NCBI RefSeq assembly: GCF_042688385.1
Contig: NZ_JBHUPY010000003.1
Span: 20,918-84,917 of the forward strand
DNA length: 64,000 nucleotides
From: Herpetosiphon sp042688385
GTDB lineage: Bacteria > Chloroflexota > Chloroflexia > Chloroflexales > Herpetosiphonaceae
Direction of reading: 5' to 3'
Shown here: positions 24,176 to 32,255 of the stretch, piece after piece
Numbering within the stretch: position 1 is the first letter of the stretch
Layout of the letters: each line of letters begins with the position of its first letter
Position numbers and translations under genes: made by a program
The notes under the pieces: generated by a model
What the model was told of the DNA's origin: nothing
Database searches by the model: none
What the model saw: only the letters and a program-made list of their open reading frames with translations

Positions 24176-24262
24176 GCTGTGTCAGCGCCTCTGCCAATTG
24201 GGCTACCCAGCCGAATGTGGTGGCTGGGGGAGGATTCGAACCTCCACTTTCTAACACACTGT
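24176..24262 (-). ncRNA. circularly permuted tRNA-like gene A
   Basis: Minus-strand order: GTTAG (24255-24251), 5-base variable loop, T-arm GGAGG-TTCGAAT-CCTCC (24245-24229), acceptor strand CCCAGCC (24228-24222), A73, encoded CCA (24220-24218). A 5-base linker leads into the 5' half: GGCTGGG (24212-24206), which pairs 7 of 7 with CCCAGCC, then TA, a D-arm with GCCC/AGGC and loop AATTGGCAG, then G26 and CTGAC (24185-24181), which pairs with GTTAG (one G-U). The halves share the 4 bases ACAG at the break, so any joint gives loop ACAGTGT, which lacks U33; the stem can also extend to 7 bp (CTGACAC/GTGTTAG). ATTCAG and CTGAAT in the flanks can pair. Confidence 0.75.
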
Positions 24263-24311
24263 GCCGATTCAGCTTGAGCTTTAGCCTCAGCTTGCGCTCT
24301 TGCGCAGCAGT

Positions 24312-24340
24312 ATTGTAGGCCAGTTTGGAAGTTTGGGCAA
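24312..24340 (-). promoter_or_regulatory. sigma-70 promoter of the permuted tRNA unit
   Basis: On the minus strand TTGCCC (24340-24335), a 17-base spacer and TACAAT (24317-24312) form a good promoter. The start would be near 24305, some 45 bases before the first tRNA-like half. Confidence 0.65.
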
Positions 24341-24359
24341 TCGTGCTTTAGGCTGATCC

Positions 24360-24719
24360 ACGAGCAACGAGGGCTTAGGGATCAGGGGTCAGGGGCTAGA
24401 TTTGGAAACCGCGAAGGCCACGAAGGGGCTGAAACCACGAAGAGCACGAAGAACGCGAAGATTAAGTTTTTTCGCCACAGATTGGCACAGATTTTTATGA
24501 TTATTTTTTATATTCTTCGCGCGCTGATTTTTGATTTTGACCTTTGACTTTTGATTTCTGACTTTTGCATTTATCCCTCATCCTTCATCCTTCATTCTTA
24601 TGCGTTAACTTTCTGATCTACGAAGCGCACAAAGAGCACGAAGGCTAAGTTTTTCGCTAGGCATTGCCCAAATTTCACCAATTAATGTCCGATAACCATT
24701 AACCTCTGATCCCTGACCC
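24360..24719. repeat. word-like repeat block with no gene
   Basis: Runs of GGGATCAGGGGTCAGGGG, CGCGAAGGCCACGAAGG, CACGAAGAGCACGAAG, GCCACAGATTGGCACAG, TTTTGACTTTTGA and CATCCTTCATCC fill the space up to the glycosyltransferase stop codon. No ORF is supported. Confidence 0.8.
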
Positions 24720-25865
24720 CTAGCCTCTGACCCCTACTCTATACAGCTCAAACGTGCGTTGCAACATGGTTTGCACCTCAAATTGCTGTTGAATGCATTG
24801 GCGGGCAGCTTGGCGACAAGCTTGATTTAATGATTGGTCGCTGAGCATGCGCCCGATGGCTTGAGCTAGTGCGGTGCTTTGGCCTGGCTCGACCAATAAA
24901 CCTTGTTGGCCATCGCTGATTGCTTCGCGCGTGCCGTCGGTGCTGCTGGCCACAATCGCCTGCCCACTGGCCATGGCTTCGAGCAAAGCAAATGATAAGC
25001 CTTCGTAGAGCGAAGGTAACACAAACACATCAAGCGCGGCGAGCGCTGCGGGCATATTCCGCTGTTGGCCGACAAAATGAACCTGATCTGGCTTTGGCAA
25101 ATGCTGGGCAGCTTGACGTAATTCGTGCTCTAAATCGCCTTCGCCAATTAAGGCTACATGCACATTGGGTTGCTGTTGCCAAATTGTTGGCAAGGCCTCG
25201 AACAAAATTTGGTGGCCTTTTTGGCGACTCAAGCGGCCAACCACGCCTAAAAGGGGCACATCGTGGGGAATTTGCCAAGCCGCGCGGGTTGCTGGATTGC
25301 GCGGTTGGGGCTGCCAGCGCTGGCTATCGACGGCATTATAAATGGTGTGCAAGCGCCGCTTAGGAAAGCCAAATTGCTCAAGTAACAACTGGGCATTGCC
25401 TTGCGAAACTGCAATTCCAGCGTGCAACGTGGCATATTGCCAGCGCCGATTGAGCAAGCGCAAATGGTGCGAAAGCCAATTGAAACGCGGAATTGACGTA
25501 ACTAGCTGGAAGGTGATAATGCGGCGTGGAACGCGGGCCAAGGCTGCACCCAGCACCAATTCAGCGGCTCGGCGTGGCGAGGGCACGACAAAATGCACAA
25601 TATCGGGCCGCAATTGGCGAAAAAGTTTGGCTGCTTGGTTAACCGCTTTAAACGATAAGCCATGCTCATGAACTGCATCCAAGGTGGCGATGCTGGCTCC
25701 ATGAGCTTTGGCCCGATCGATCAAAGGTTGGGTGGCTGCACGCGGCGGCATCAACAATCCAAGCTCAAAACGCTGTTGATCGGCATGCATCAACAGCGTT
25801 TCTAAATAGCCTTCAGCGCCGCCAAGACCAGTGCTATCGGTAACAAACCATAGCCGTTGTTTCAC
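24720..25865 (-). CDS. GT4-family glycosyltransferase
   Basis: A 381-residue GT-B glycosyltransferase. The N-terminal half starts with WFVTDSTGLGGAEGYLETLL, the acceptor-side Gly-rich loop. The C-terminal half has GVVGRLSRQKGHQILFEALP and PSLYEGLSFALLEAMASGQA, the E-x7-E motif of GT4 retaining enzymes. The GTG start at 25865 overlaps the stop of the methyltransferase gene (GTGA); the longer frame is rejected because it runs through that gene. It is the last gene of the polysaccharide operon. It probably adds one sugar from a nucleotide-sugar donor to the growing surface glycan at the inner face of the membrane. Donor and acceptor are unknown. Confidence 0.9.
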   Translation of the reverse strand: MKQRLWFVTDSTGLGGAEGYLETLLMHADQQRFELGLLMPPRAATQPLIDRAKAHGASIATLDAVHEHGLSFKAVNQAAKLFRQLRPDIVHFVVPSPRRAAELVLGAALARVPRRIITFQLVTSIPRFNWLSHHLRLLNRRWQYATLHAGIAVSQGNAQLLLEQFGFPKRRLHTIYNAVDSQRWQPQPRNPATRAAWQIPHDVPLLGVVGRLSRQKGHQILFEALPTIWQQQPNVHVALIGEGDLEHELRQAAQHLPKPDQVHFVGQQRNMPAALAALDVFVLPSLYEGLSFALLEAMASGQAIVASSTDGTREAISDGQQGLLVEPGQSTALAQAIGRMLSDQSLNQACRQAARQCIQQQFEVQTMLQRTFELYRVGVRG

Positions 25866-26638
25866 GCAGGCACTCGGTAAATTGCTAAGCGGGTTTGTTG
25901 AATGCGATAAATTGGCAGCCGATCGGCTAGCTCGTTGACACAGCGCGTTACGCCAACACACTCAGGATGGGCATCGACCCAGGTATAATCATCCCAAACC
26001 ACCACGCCACCAGGCCGTACCAATTTGAGCGCCACTTCGGTATCGGCCTTCACAAAGGGATATGAGTGGTCAGCATCGACCAACACCAGATCCATTTGGC
26101 CATAATACGGGCTAAAATCAAATGGCTCTAAACCAAGCCAAAGTTGGCTGATTTTGCTGGCTTCAGGGGTGTTGTGAAAATGCTGGCCTGGCGTGAAAGT
26201 TAATTCAAACTGATAGCCGTTGCGCCGCAAATATTCGTTGCGGGTTTTGAGATCAAGATCAAGCGTGTAGATTTTGGTTTCGGGGCTGCTATGTTGGGCC
26301 ATCATGCGCGTGGTTGCGCCCATGTAGGTGCCAAATTCAAAAATCGTTTTGGGTTGGCTAATTTGGGTCACGCCCGCCAACGACAACAATTCGGCCAAGG
26401 GCATTTCCATGGTATCGTCGCGCACAATCGATGCAACTGGCACTTCGATGCTCGCTTGGCGACCTTCGGGAAATAACTCAGGCAACGAGCGTTGGGTCAG
26501 GGTATATTCGGCGTAACGGCCATATTGCTCAAACAAACGTTGGCGCACGGTTTTTTGGTTGCTGGCAACCCGCCAAGCAATGTAGCGTTGCATAATTGGC
26601 TTGGGAATAAATGGCCGCACTCGGCTTTTCCACGACAT
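25862..26638 (-). CDS. class I SAM-dependent methyltransferase
   Basis: A 258-residue protein of the Methyltransf_24 type. Motif I reads IFEFGTYMGATTRMMA (the SAM-binding E/D-x-G-x-x-x-G), the acidic residue after strand 2 is in IYTLDLDLKT, and strand 4 reads DLVLVDADHSYPFVKAD, followed by RPGGVVVWDDY. These features are shared with rhamnosyl O-methyltransferase-like and cephalosporin hydroxylase-like enzymes in glycan clusters. AAGGA lies 6 bases before the ATG. Between a GT4 gene and a heptose kinase gene, it most likely methylates a sugar of the surface polysaccharide, perhaps as a chain terminator that signals export; that is inference. Confidence 0.83.
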   Translation of the reverse strand: MSWKSRVRPFIPKPIMQRYIAWRVASNQKTVRQRLFEQYGRYAEYTLTQRSLPELFPEGRQASIEVPVASIVRDDTMEMPLAELLSLAGVTQISQPKTIFEFGTYMGATTRMMAQHSSPETKIYTLDLDLKTRNEYLRRNGYQFELTFTPGQHFHNTPEASKISQLWLGLEPFDFSPYYGQMDLVLVDADHSYPFVKADTEVALKLVRPGGVVVWDDYTWVDAHPECVGVTRCVNELADRLPIYRIQQTRLAIYRVPA

Positions 26639-26649
26639 AGCGATTCCTT

Positions 26650-27633
26650 TTACACTGAATAAAGGCTGGTAATTGCTTGCGATAATTCGGCCAGATCGAC
26701 GGTAGCCGTGCCAACTTTGCCGACCACGATGCCCGCCGCGATATTGGCCAATTGCATAGCCTGCTCCAAACTGCTGCCGCTGGCCAAAGCCAAGGCCAAA
26801 ATGGCCACGACCGTATCGCCCGCTCCGGTCACATCGTAGACATTGCGAGCATGAGTTGGCAAAAAGACTGGTGCATGCTGGTTACGATAGAGCGCCATGC
26901 CATCAGCGCTGCGGGTGATAATCACTGCCGCGCCTTGCAACAAATCCAATAATTGATCGGCGGCACGTTGCAGTTGTTCAAGGCTGTGTAAGCTGAGGCC
27001 AGTGACGACCTGGGTTTCTTGCAGGTTGGGTGTAATTACGCTGGCTTGGGCATAGCGTTGATAATTAATTCCCTTGGGATCGACGACCACCGGAATGTTG
27101 TAACGCCGCGCCTGTTGAATCACATGTTGGCAAACCCGCTCTGTGAGCACGCCCTTGGCATAATCGGAAAGAATGCAGACCTGACAATCAGCGAGCTGTT
27201 GATCAACCCACGTACACAGCGCTGTTTCACTGGCCGAATCGAGCGCAGTGTTGACCTCGCTATCATAACGCAACATCTGTTGGTTATGCGCGATAATCCG
27301 CGTTTTGAGCGTGGTTGGGCGTTGGGCCTTGATCAAGCCGCTGCTTTCGCCAACGCCAGCTTGTTCGAGCGCCAGTTTGAGCTGTTGGGCAGCCAGATCG
27401 TCGCCAATTACGCCGCCAAGCAGCACTTCTGCATTGAGCGCGGCAATGCTAGCGGCCACGTTGCTGGCTCCACCAGGTCGATAGCTGCGCGAGCGCACAT
27501 TGACGATTGGCACTGGAGCTTCGGGCGAAATCCGCGTAACATCGCCCCAAATATATTCATCGAGCATCACATCGCCAACAATTAAGACTCGTTGTTTGCT
27601 TAATTTGGCCAGTGTTGCGGTTAATTCATGCAC
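26650..27633 (-). CDS. hldA: D-glycero-D-manno-heptose-7-phosphate kinase (HldE kinase-domain type)
   Basis: A 327-residue PfkB-family sugar kinase closest to the RfaE1/HldE N-terminal domain: GDVMLDEYIWGDVTRISPEA, then VPIVNV-RSRSYRPGGASNVA, SDYAKGVLTE, VVVDPKG, and DVTGAGDTVVAILALAL, with the catalytic Asp in GAGD. The nucleotidyltransferase half (HldE C-domain) is absent. It makes heptose 1,7-bisphosphate for ADP- or GDP-heptose. The GTG start at 27633 has GGAG 9 bases upstream and overlaps the GT9 gene by 8 bases. In a lineage generally described as lacking LPS, the heptose is more likely for a surface glycan. The symbol is by family resemblance. Confidence 0.85.
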   Translation of the reverse strand: MHELTATLAKLSKQRVLIVGDVMLDEYIWGDVTRISPEAPVPIVNVRSRSYRPGGASNVAASIAALNAEVLLGGVIGDDLAAQQLKLALEQAGVGESSGLIKAQRPTTLKTRIIAHNQQMLRYDSEVNTALDSASETALCTWVDQQLADCQVCILSDYAKGVLTERVCQHVIQQARRYNIPVVVDPKGINYQRYAQASVITPNLQETQVVTGLSLHSLEQLQRAADQLLDLLQGAAVIITRSADGMALYRNQHAPVFLPTHARNVYDVTGAGDTVVAILALALASGSSLEQAMQLANIAAGIVVGKVGTATVDLAELSQAITSLYSV

Positions 27634-28663
27634 GATGAATCTCCAATTCGATCAGCTCATGGGCGGGCCGCGGCTTGATATAATCAATCTTTAAGGGCTG
27701 TCCAACCAAGGCCAATTGCTCTTCGACCGCCGCCAGCACTTGCTCAGGCGTAATTTCCTGCATACATTGGCGCTCGATTGGGCAATTCTCCCAGAGCCAG
27801 CAGGGCGCACAATTTAATGGTGTGTATAAATTGCTGTTGCAGCTATAGCCCGATTGAAATGGCGCTTCACGGCCGCCAAAAATAATCACCGAGCGGCAAT
27901 CGACAGCTCGTGCCAAGTGCATTTGAAAGCCAACAAAGCCAATAAATAATTGCGCCGCCTGCAAAATTGCTGCTGATTCGCGAATACTAGCTTTGCCACG
28001 CAAATCAAGCACATGCTCAAGTTTGGGATCGCTAGTCATGCCAAGTTGGACGACGGTAAAGCGTTTAGCTACTTCGTTGACCACAAGCTGCATGCGTTCG
28101 GGATACCATTCTTTGGTAGCGATTGGATAACGCGCTGCTAAAATTGAGCTTTGTACTACAATATAAGGCTTGGAAATAATATGTTGTGAACGTTCAGCCT
28201 CAGTTAAATGTAGATAAGGCCGGATACCAACTGGATAATCAATGCCTAGCACCGAAGCCATATTTGTAATTAGATGTTGCTGCGGTGGTAAATCACGGCC
28301 TTGCTCTTTAATATGGGTCGTATAATTCAGCCGTTTAAAGGCCATATTATGCTGTTCGATAATGTTGAAATAATAGGGCATAACTGGAATAATCCCAGCA
28401 ACATCGGGATTATGGGCGAATAATTCGGGATTGTTGGTTTGCATCCACAGATCGTTTTCGCCATGCTCGCGTAACGCCCGAAAAATCGCTGTACACAATA
28501 ATTGATCGCCAAGGCCGCCACCAAAGCCTAGTACTCGCTTGATTATTAGCTTGCGCACGTGTAAATTTAAATGCCACCAGCGTGGTATGAATTTACTTTG
28601 CCAATCGTAGCGCAATCGGCGCTGAACTCGCGCTAAAAATGAAATTTGGTTTGGATCTGCCAC
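27626..28663 (-). CDS. GT9-family (heptosyltransferase-like) glycosyltransferase
   Basis: A 345-residue inverting GT-B enzyme of family 9. GGLGDQLLCTAIFRALRE is the N-terminal acceptor-site motif (G-x-G-D at the place of heptosyltransferases). In the C-half, FIGFVGFQMHLARAVDCRSVIIFG matches the donor-binding G-x-S-G-x-x-H-x-A region with the Asp/Ser changed. C-terminal cysteines (NCAPCWLWENCPIERQCM) are typical of the GT9 tail. GTG start with GAGG 7 bases upstream. Directly after the GT4 gene and overlapping the heptose kinase, it is the likely user of the activated heptose. It should act on an undecaprenyl-linked glycan in the cytosol. Confidence 0.85.
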   Translation of the reverse strand: MADPNQISFLARVQRRLRYDWQSKFIPRWWHLNLHVRKLIIKRVLGFGGGLGDQLLCTAIFRALREHGENDLWMQTNNPELFAHNPDVAGIIPVMPYYFNIIEQHNMAFKRLNYTTHIKEQGRDLPPQQHLITNMASVLGIDYPVGIRPYLHLTEAERSQHIISKPYIVVQSSILAARYPIATKEWYPERMQLVVNEVAKRFTVVQLGMTSDPKLEHVLDLRGKASIRESAAILQAAQLFIGFVGFQMHLARAVDCRSVIIFGGREAPFQSGYSCNSNLYTPLNCAPCWLWENCPIERQCMQEITPEQVLAAVEEQLALVGQPLKIDYIKPRPAHELIELEIHRA

Positions 28664-28665
28664 AA

Positions 28666-29916
28666 CTAGGCCTCAATTTTCTCAGGCACTGCTTGGTTAC
28701 AGGCAGCGTAGAGCGCTGCTTCAACCCGATCGATCATCGTGGTCATGCGAAACTCGCGATCAACAATCGCGGTCGCTTGCTGGCGCAGTTTGTCAGCTAA
28801 GGCTGGTTGGGTGAATAACGTGGCAATATGGGCTGCGCAGCTAGCTGCATCATCGCGAGCAAAGACCATGCCAGTTTCTTCGTGCTTGATAATTTCGGTC
28901 GTGCCGCCAGTATCCGAGGCCACCACCACCAAGCCCATTGCCAGTGCCTCGACGACGCTGATGCTAAATGGCTCATCCCAGCGTGATGGGAAAATCAGAA
29001 TATCGTGGTTAGCGTAAATGTCGGGCAGTTCTTGGCGTGGTAATTTGCCGCGCCAATCAACGCTTTGGCTGATGCCCAGTGTTTCGGCGTAGCGCTGCAT
29101 GTCGCTGGTATATTCTGCAGAAAGCCCAGCGCCCACAATCGAGAGTGTTGCTTGTGCGAAGCCATGGTTTTGTTGCACCAAGGCAAAGGCTTCGAGCAAG
29201 GTTTCCATGCCTTTGTGGCCAGAAATTTGGCCAACGAATAACAGTCGTTGGCCCATCGGTGCTGAGCGTTCGCGGCGCACAAATAAATCGTAATCAACGC
29301 CCCAACGAATAACGTGAGTGTTGGGCATGGGGCCGATTGGCTGGGTTTGCTTGAGCAAAAAGTCGCTGGCAAAAATCGCATTGGCATAGCTAATGGGCAG
29401 ATGATTGCGAAAGCCTGTTTTGCGTCCAAGCTTCCAGCCCAGCAGTTTGCGCCCAAGCCAACGCAACGGATGGCGCGGCATATAGTGCCATGGATCGAAA
29501 ATGCCAATCCGAATTGGCCAGTGATCGGAGATGAAAAAGACGGTGCGATAGCCTTGATCTTGCAGCATACGCACTGCCGACATCGACGCTTGATAGAAGC
29601 TCCACACAAACACAATATCGGGCTTTAGCTCTTTGACAAGCTCTAAAATCCGTGGTTGGTTATGCATTTCGCGTTCGTATAAACGCCGTTGATGGGCTAA
29701 AGTAGTTTGGGCAACGGGATGGACATCTATTGTTAGCGATCGTTCGATATACGTATCGATTACTGGTTGATCAAGACCATAGGTGCTTGTTAAAACGTGA
29801 ATGCTATGTCCACGTTTTTGAAGCCCTTCGACAACATCTTTGCATCCGATTTCATAGCCACCAATATAATAAGGCGGGTATAAGCTAGTTAGTACTAGGA
29901 TTTTTAGCTGCGGCAT
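28666..29916 (-). CDS. GT4-family glycosyltransferase
   Basis: A 416-residue GT-B protein. The start KILVLTSLYPPYYIGGYEIGC is the GT4 N-terminal signature. The C-half shows LLFVGQISGHKGMETLLEAF and FPSRWDEPFSISVVEALAMG, an intact E-x7-E. The ATG at 29916 overlaps the TAA of the ABC ATPase gene by one base (TAATG), so the track of possible upstream starts is not needed. It lies third in the operon after the exporter genes. Like the gene at 24720 it is retaining and probably uses a nucleoside-diphosphate sugar; the linkage cannot be inferred. Confidence 0.9.
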   Translation of the reverse strand: MPQLKILVLTSLYPPYYIGGYEIGCKDVVEGLQKRGHSIHVLTSTYGLDQPVIDTYIERSLTIDVHPVAQTTLAHQRRLYEREMHNQPRILELVKELKPDIVFVWSFYQASMSAVRMLQDQGYRTVFFISDHWPIRIGIFDPWHYMPRHPLRWLGRKLLGWKLGRKTGFRNHLPISYANAIFASDFLLKQTQPIGPMPNTHVIRWGVDYDLFVRRERSAPMGQRLLFVGQISGHKGMETLLEAFALVQQNHGFAQATLSIVGAGLSAEYTSDMQRYAETLGISQSVDWRGKLPRQELPDIYANHDILIFPSRWDEPFSISVVEALAMGLVVVASDTGGTTEIIKHEETGMVFARDDAASCAAHIATLFTQPALADKLRQQATAIVDREFRMTTMIDRVEAALYAACNQAVPEKIEA

Positions 29917-31199
29917 TAATCGAGTTCCTTTGTGGCATCCTGAGTCCATTGCCATCGACCTTCTAGTCGAACGCTACCAGCATAATCTAAACGGCTCATT
30001 GAGGCTGGTGTCGTTGGGCCAGGCAAAATTTCTATCTGAGCACACCCAGGGAGGTAATCTAAGGCATTACCATCACCAGAGCGTGAGCCTACATCAAGCA
30101 AATAGATGCCAGGTTGCAGTTGTAGCGTATCTATTATGACGTGAGCTTGACCTTTATTTCCCCCGTGAATAGTGTAGCGAGAGGAATATAAATCACTATC
30201 GATAGAAAGTAAACGTGTACCTTCAAGTGACGATAAACCAAATCCAAAAGAAACGCCGTAGACTGTACTATAGGCTTCATAATTGAAACTGACATTAAGC
30301 GGTTGACCATGAAGAATTGGCTCACCATTATTAAAAGTGAGTTCGGTTATTTTGAGCCGTTTGCCAAAATCATATTGGCGAGTTGCCTCGCTCAAATCAA
30401 CGCGCGAGCTGCTTGAGGTCACAGTTTCCATCAAATATTCATTGACGATTGAGGCCGATGGGCCATCTTTGAGCACTGTGCCTTTGTTGAGCCAAATAAC
30501 GCGTTGACATAAGCTGCGAATTGCTGCCATATTGTGGCTAACAAACAGCACCGTGCGGCCATTCTGGGCAACTTCGCCCATTTTGCCCAAGCATTTCTTT
30601 TGAAACTGGGCATCGCCAACCGCCAACACCTCATCGACGATCAGAATTTCTGGCTCAAGGTGGGCGGCAACCGCAAAGGCCAAGCGCAAATACATGCCGC
30701 TGGAATAATGCTTAACCATCGTATCGATAAATTGCTCAACTTCAGCAAACGCCACAATTTCATCGAATTTGCGGTTAATTTCGGCGCGACTCATGCCCAA
30801 AATCGCGCCGTTGAGATACATATTCTCGCGGCCTGTGAGGTCGGGATGAAAGCCCGTGCCAACTTCAAGCAAGGTGCCAACTCGCCCACGAATCATGGCC
30901 GAGCCAGCGGTTGGCTCGGTGATGCGCGAAAGCACTTTTAACAAGGTGCTTTTGCCAGCGCCGTTATGCCCAATAATCCCCACAACCTCGCCTTGATTGA
31001 CATCAAACGAGACATCGCGCAACGCCCAAAACTCTTTGGTTGCGGCTTGGGTTCCTTGGCCACGCAGCGCCGAACGCAAACGCCTGGCTGGCGCAAGCAT
31101 GGCATCGGACACAGTTTCGCGAAAGGTTTTCTGAAACGAATTCGCCCCAATGCGAAATTGCTTACTTAAATGCTCGACCTGAATCGCAATCTCGCTCAT
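29916..31199 (-). CDS. wzt: polysaccharide ABC exporter ATPase with Wzt-like C-terminal domain
   Basis: A 427-residue protein. The ABC domain (about 1-265) has Walker A GHNGAGKST (77-85), signature YSSGMYLRLAFAVA (a degenerate LSGGQ, usual for this subfamily), Walker B ILIVDEVLAVGD and the H-loop FVSHNMAAIR. The extra N-terminal 45 residues are typical of the TagH/Wzt group. Residues about 275-427 form a beta-sandwich like the Wzt carbohydrate-binding domain, which recognises the chain end to be exported. Paired with the permease at 31202 it drives ATP-dependent export of a lipid-linked glycan. With a methyltransferase in the operon, a methylated terminus is a plausible export signal. Confidence 0.92.
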   Translation of the reverse strand: MSEIAIQVEHLSKQFRIGANSFQKTFRETVSDAMLAPARRLRSALRGQGTQAATKEFWALRDVSFDVNQGEVVGIIGHNGAGKSTLLKVLSRITEPTAGSAMIRGRVGTLLEVGTGFHPDLTGRENMYLNGAILGMSRAEINRKFDEIVAFAEVEQFIDTMVKHYSSGMYLRLAFAVAAHLEPEILIVDEVLAVGDAQFQKKCLGKMGEVAQNGRTVLFVSHNMAAIRSLCQRVIWLNKGTVLKDGPSASIVNEYLMETVTSSSSRVDLSEATRQYDFGKRLKITELTFNNGEPILHGQPLNVSFNYEAYSTVYGVSFGFGLSSLEGTRLLSIDSDLYSSRYTIHGGNKGQAHVIIDTLQLQPGIYLLDVGSRSGDGNALDYLPGCAQIEILPGPTTPASMSRLDYAGSVRLEGRWQWTQDATKELD

Positions 31200-31201
31200 T
31201 G

Positions 31202-32092
31202 TTACACCATATCTGCAAATTGTTTTTCAATGCGGCGGAAATATAACGCTCCGGTAACCATCAGGAAAAGGGCAATGCCAACCGATGGCAGCATCGTTGA
31301 CCAGGTGATTTGGCCAGTGCCAAGCAGCGACCAACGAAAGCCATCGATTACGCCAGCCATTGGATTTAGCCCATACACCCAGCGCCATTGGCTGGGAATT
31401 AAGCTGCTAGAGTAGGCCACCGGGCTGCCATATTGCCAAAGCTGCGCCATAAACGGAATGACGTAGCGAATATCACGAAACTGCACATTTAATGCAGATA
31501 ACCATAAACTTACCCCTAAGCCCGTGATAATCACCAATAAAATGAAGAGTGGTAGTGCCAGCATGCGGATGCTTGGCGTAATATCAAACCACAGCAACAT
31601 TCCAAACATCACCACAAAGGCAATCGCAAAATCGACCAAGCCACCGAGGACGGTCGAGATTGGCACGGTTAGGCGGGGGAAATAGACTTTTTTGATCAGG
31701 TTTGCGTTGCCAACTAGGCTATTTGAGCCTTGACTGAGGGCATTAGCAAACAGCGCCCACGGCACCAGCGCCGTAATCGAAAAAGCTTCGTAGGCGATGC
31801 CATCCGAGGGCAACTTGGCCAGCCTGCCGAAAATCAACGTAAAGACAATCATCGAAAACACTGGTTGGATAATTGCCCATGCTGCGCCAAGCACTGTCTG
31901 TTTATAACGGACTTTGACATCGCGCCAAATCAGAAAAAACAGTAATTCACGGTAGGCCCAAAGTTCGCGCAATTGCAACGAAACCCAGCCATTCGATGCT
32001 TCTATCCGCGTGATGGAGGTTGTTTGTAACGTCGTGGAGGCTCTTTGCACTGTTTTTCTCACCACACAATGTTTGTTAACAGACGAAGCCAT
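31202..32092 (-). CDS. wzm: polysaccharide ABC exporter permease (Wzm/TagG, ABC-2 type)
   Basis: A 296-residue ABC-2 permease with six hydrophobic helices. RELLFFLIWRDVKVRYKQTVLGAAW is the amphipathic N-terminal helix and first motif; AQLWQYGSPVAYSSSLIPSQWRWVYGLNPMAGVIDGFR is the conserved region before the last helix. It forms the channel with the ATPase at 29916. The annotated ATG at 32092 overlaps a perfect TATAAT (32090-32095 on the minus strand), so if that is the promoter the true start is further in: a GTG at 32050, 42 bases downstream, has GGTGAG 7 bases ahead. First gene of the seven-gene glycan operon. Confidence 0.88.
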   Translation of the reverse strand: MASSVNKHCVVRKTVQRASTTLQTTSITRIEASNGWVSLQLRELWAYRELLFFLIWRDVKVRYKQTVLGAAWAIIQPVFSMIVFTLIFGRLAKLPSDGIAYEAFSITALVPWALFANALSQGSNSLVGNANLIKKVYFPRLTVPISTVLGGLVDFAIAFVVMFGMLLWFDITPSIRMLALPLFILLVIITGLGVSLWLSALNVQFRDIRYVIPFMAQLWQYGSPVAYSSSLIPSQWRWVYGLNPMAGVIDGFRWSLLGTGQITWSTMLPSVGIALFLMVTGALYFRRIEKQFADMV

Positions 32093-32255
32093 TATAGCAT
32101 ATCACGCTTGGCTTGGCAGTTTGTTGGGTTCGGGGATCGGTTGTTGGGGGTCGAGGATCAGTTTTGATCCACGAAGAGCACAAAGAGCACGAAGGCGACA
32201 TGGCTATGGGCTTTTGGCTCTTGACGTTACCAACCCATGTCCGATAGCCAACAGC
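32093..32255. repeat. word-like repeats upstream of the glycan operon
   Basis: GGGGATCGGTTGTTGGGGGTCG, CCACGAAGAGCACAAAGAGC and CGATAGCCAACAGC words occupy the upstream region. On the minus strand CTGCCA, a 17-base spacer and TATAAT overlapping the wzm ATG could be the operon promoter. Confidence 0.55.

Noticed and set aside
24000..24310. Permuted tRNA-like units as a two-piece tmRNA
   Set aside because: Permuted tmRNA also has its 3' half first, but these units have full D-stems and short variable loops, there are two of them with different acceptors, and no tag-peptide ORF is visible.
24000..24310. Group I or II intron in a normal tRNA
   Set aside because: The order of halves is swapped rather than interrupted, and the flanking stretches (about 45-80 bases) are too short for a self-splicing intron; no P7-type core is recognised.
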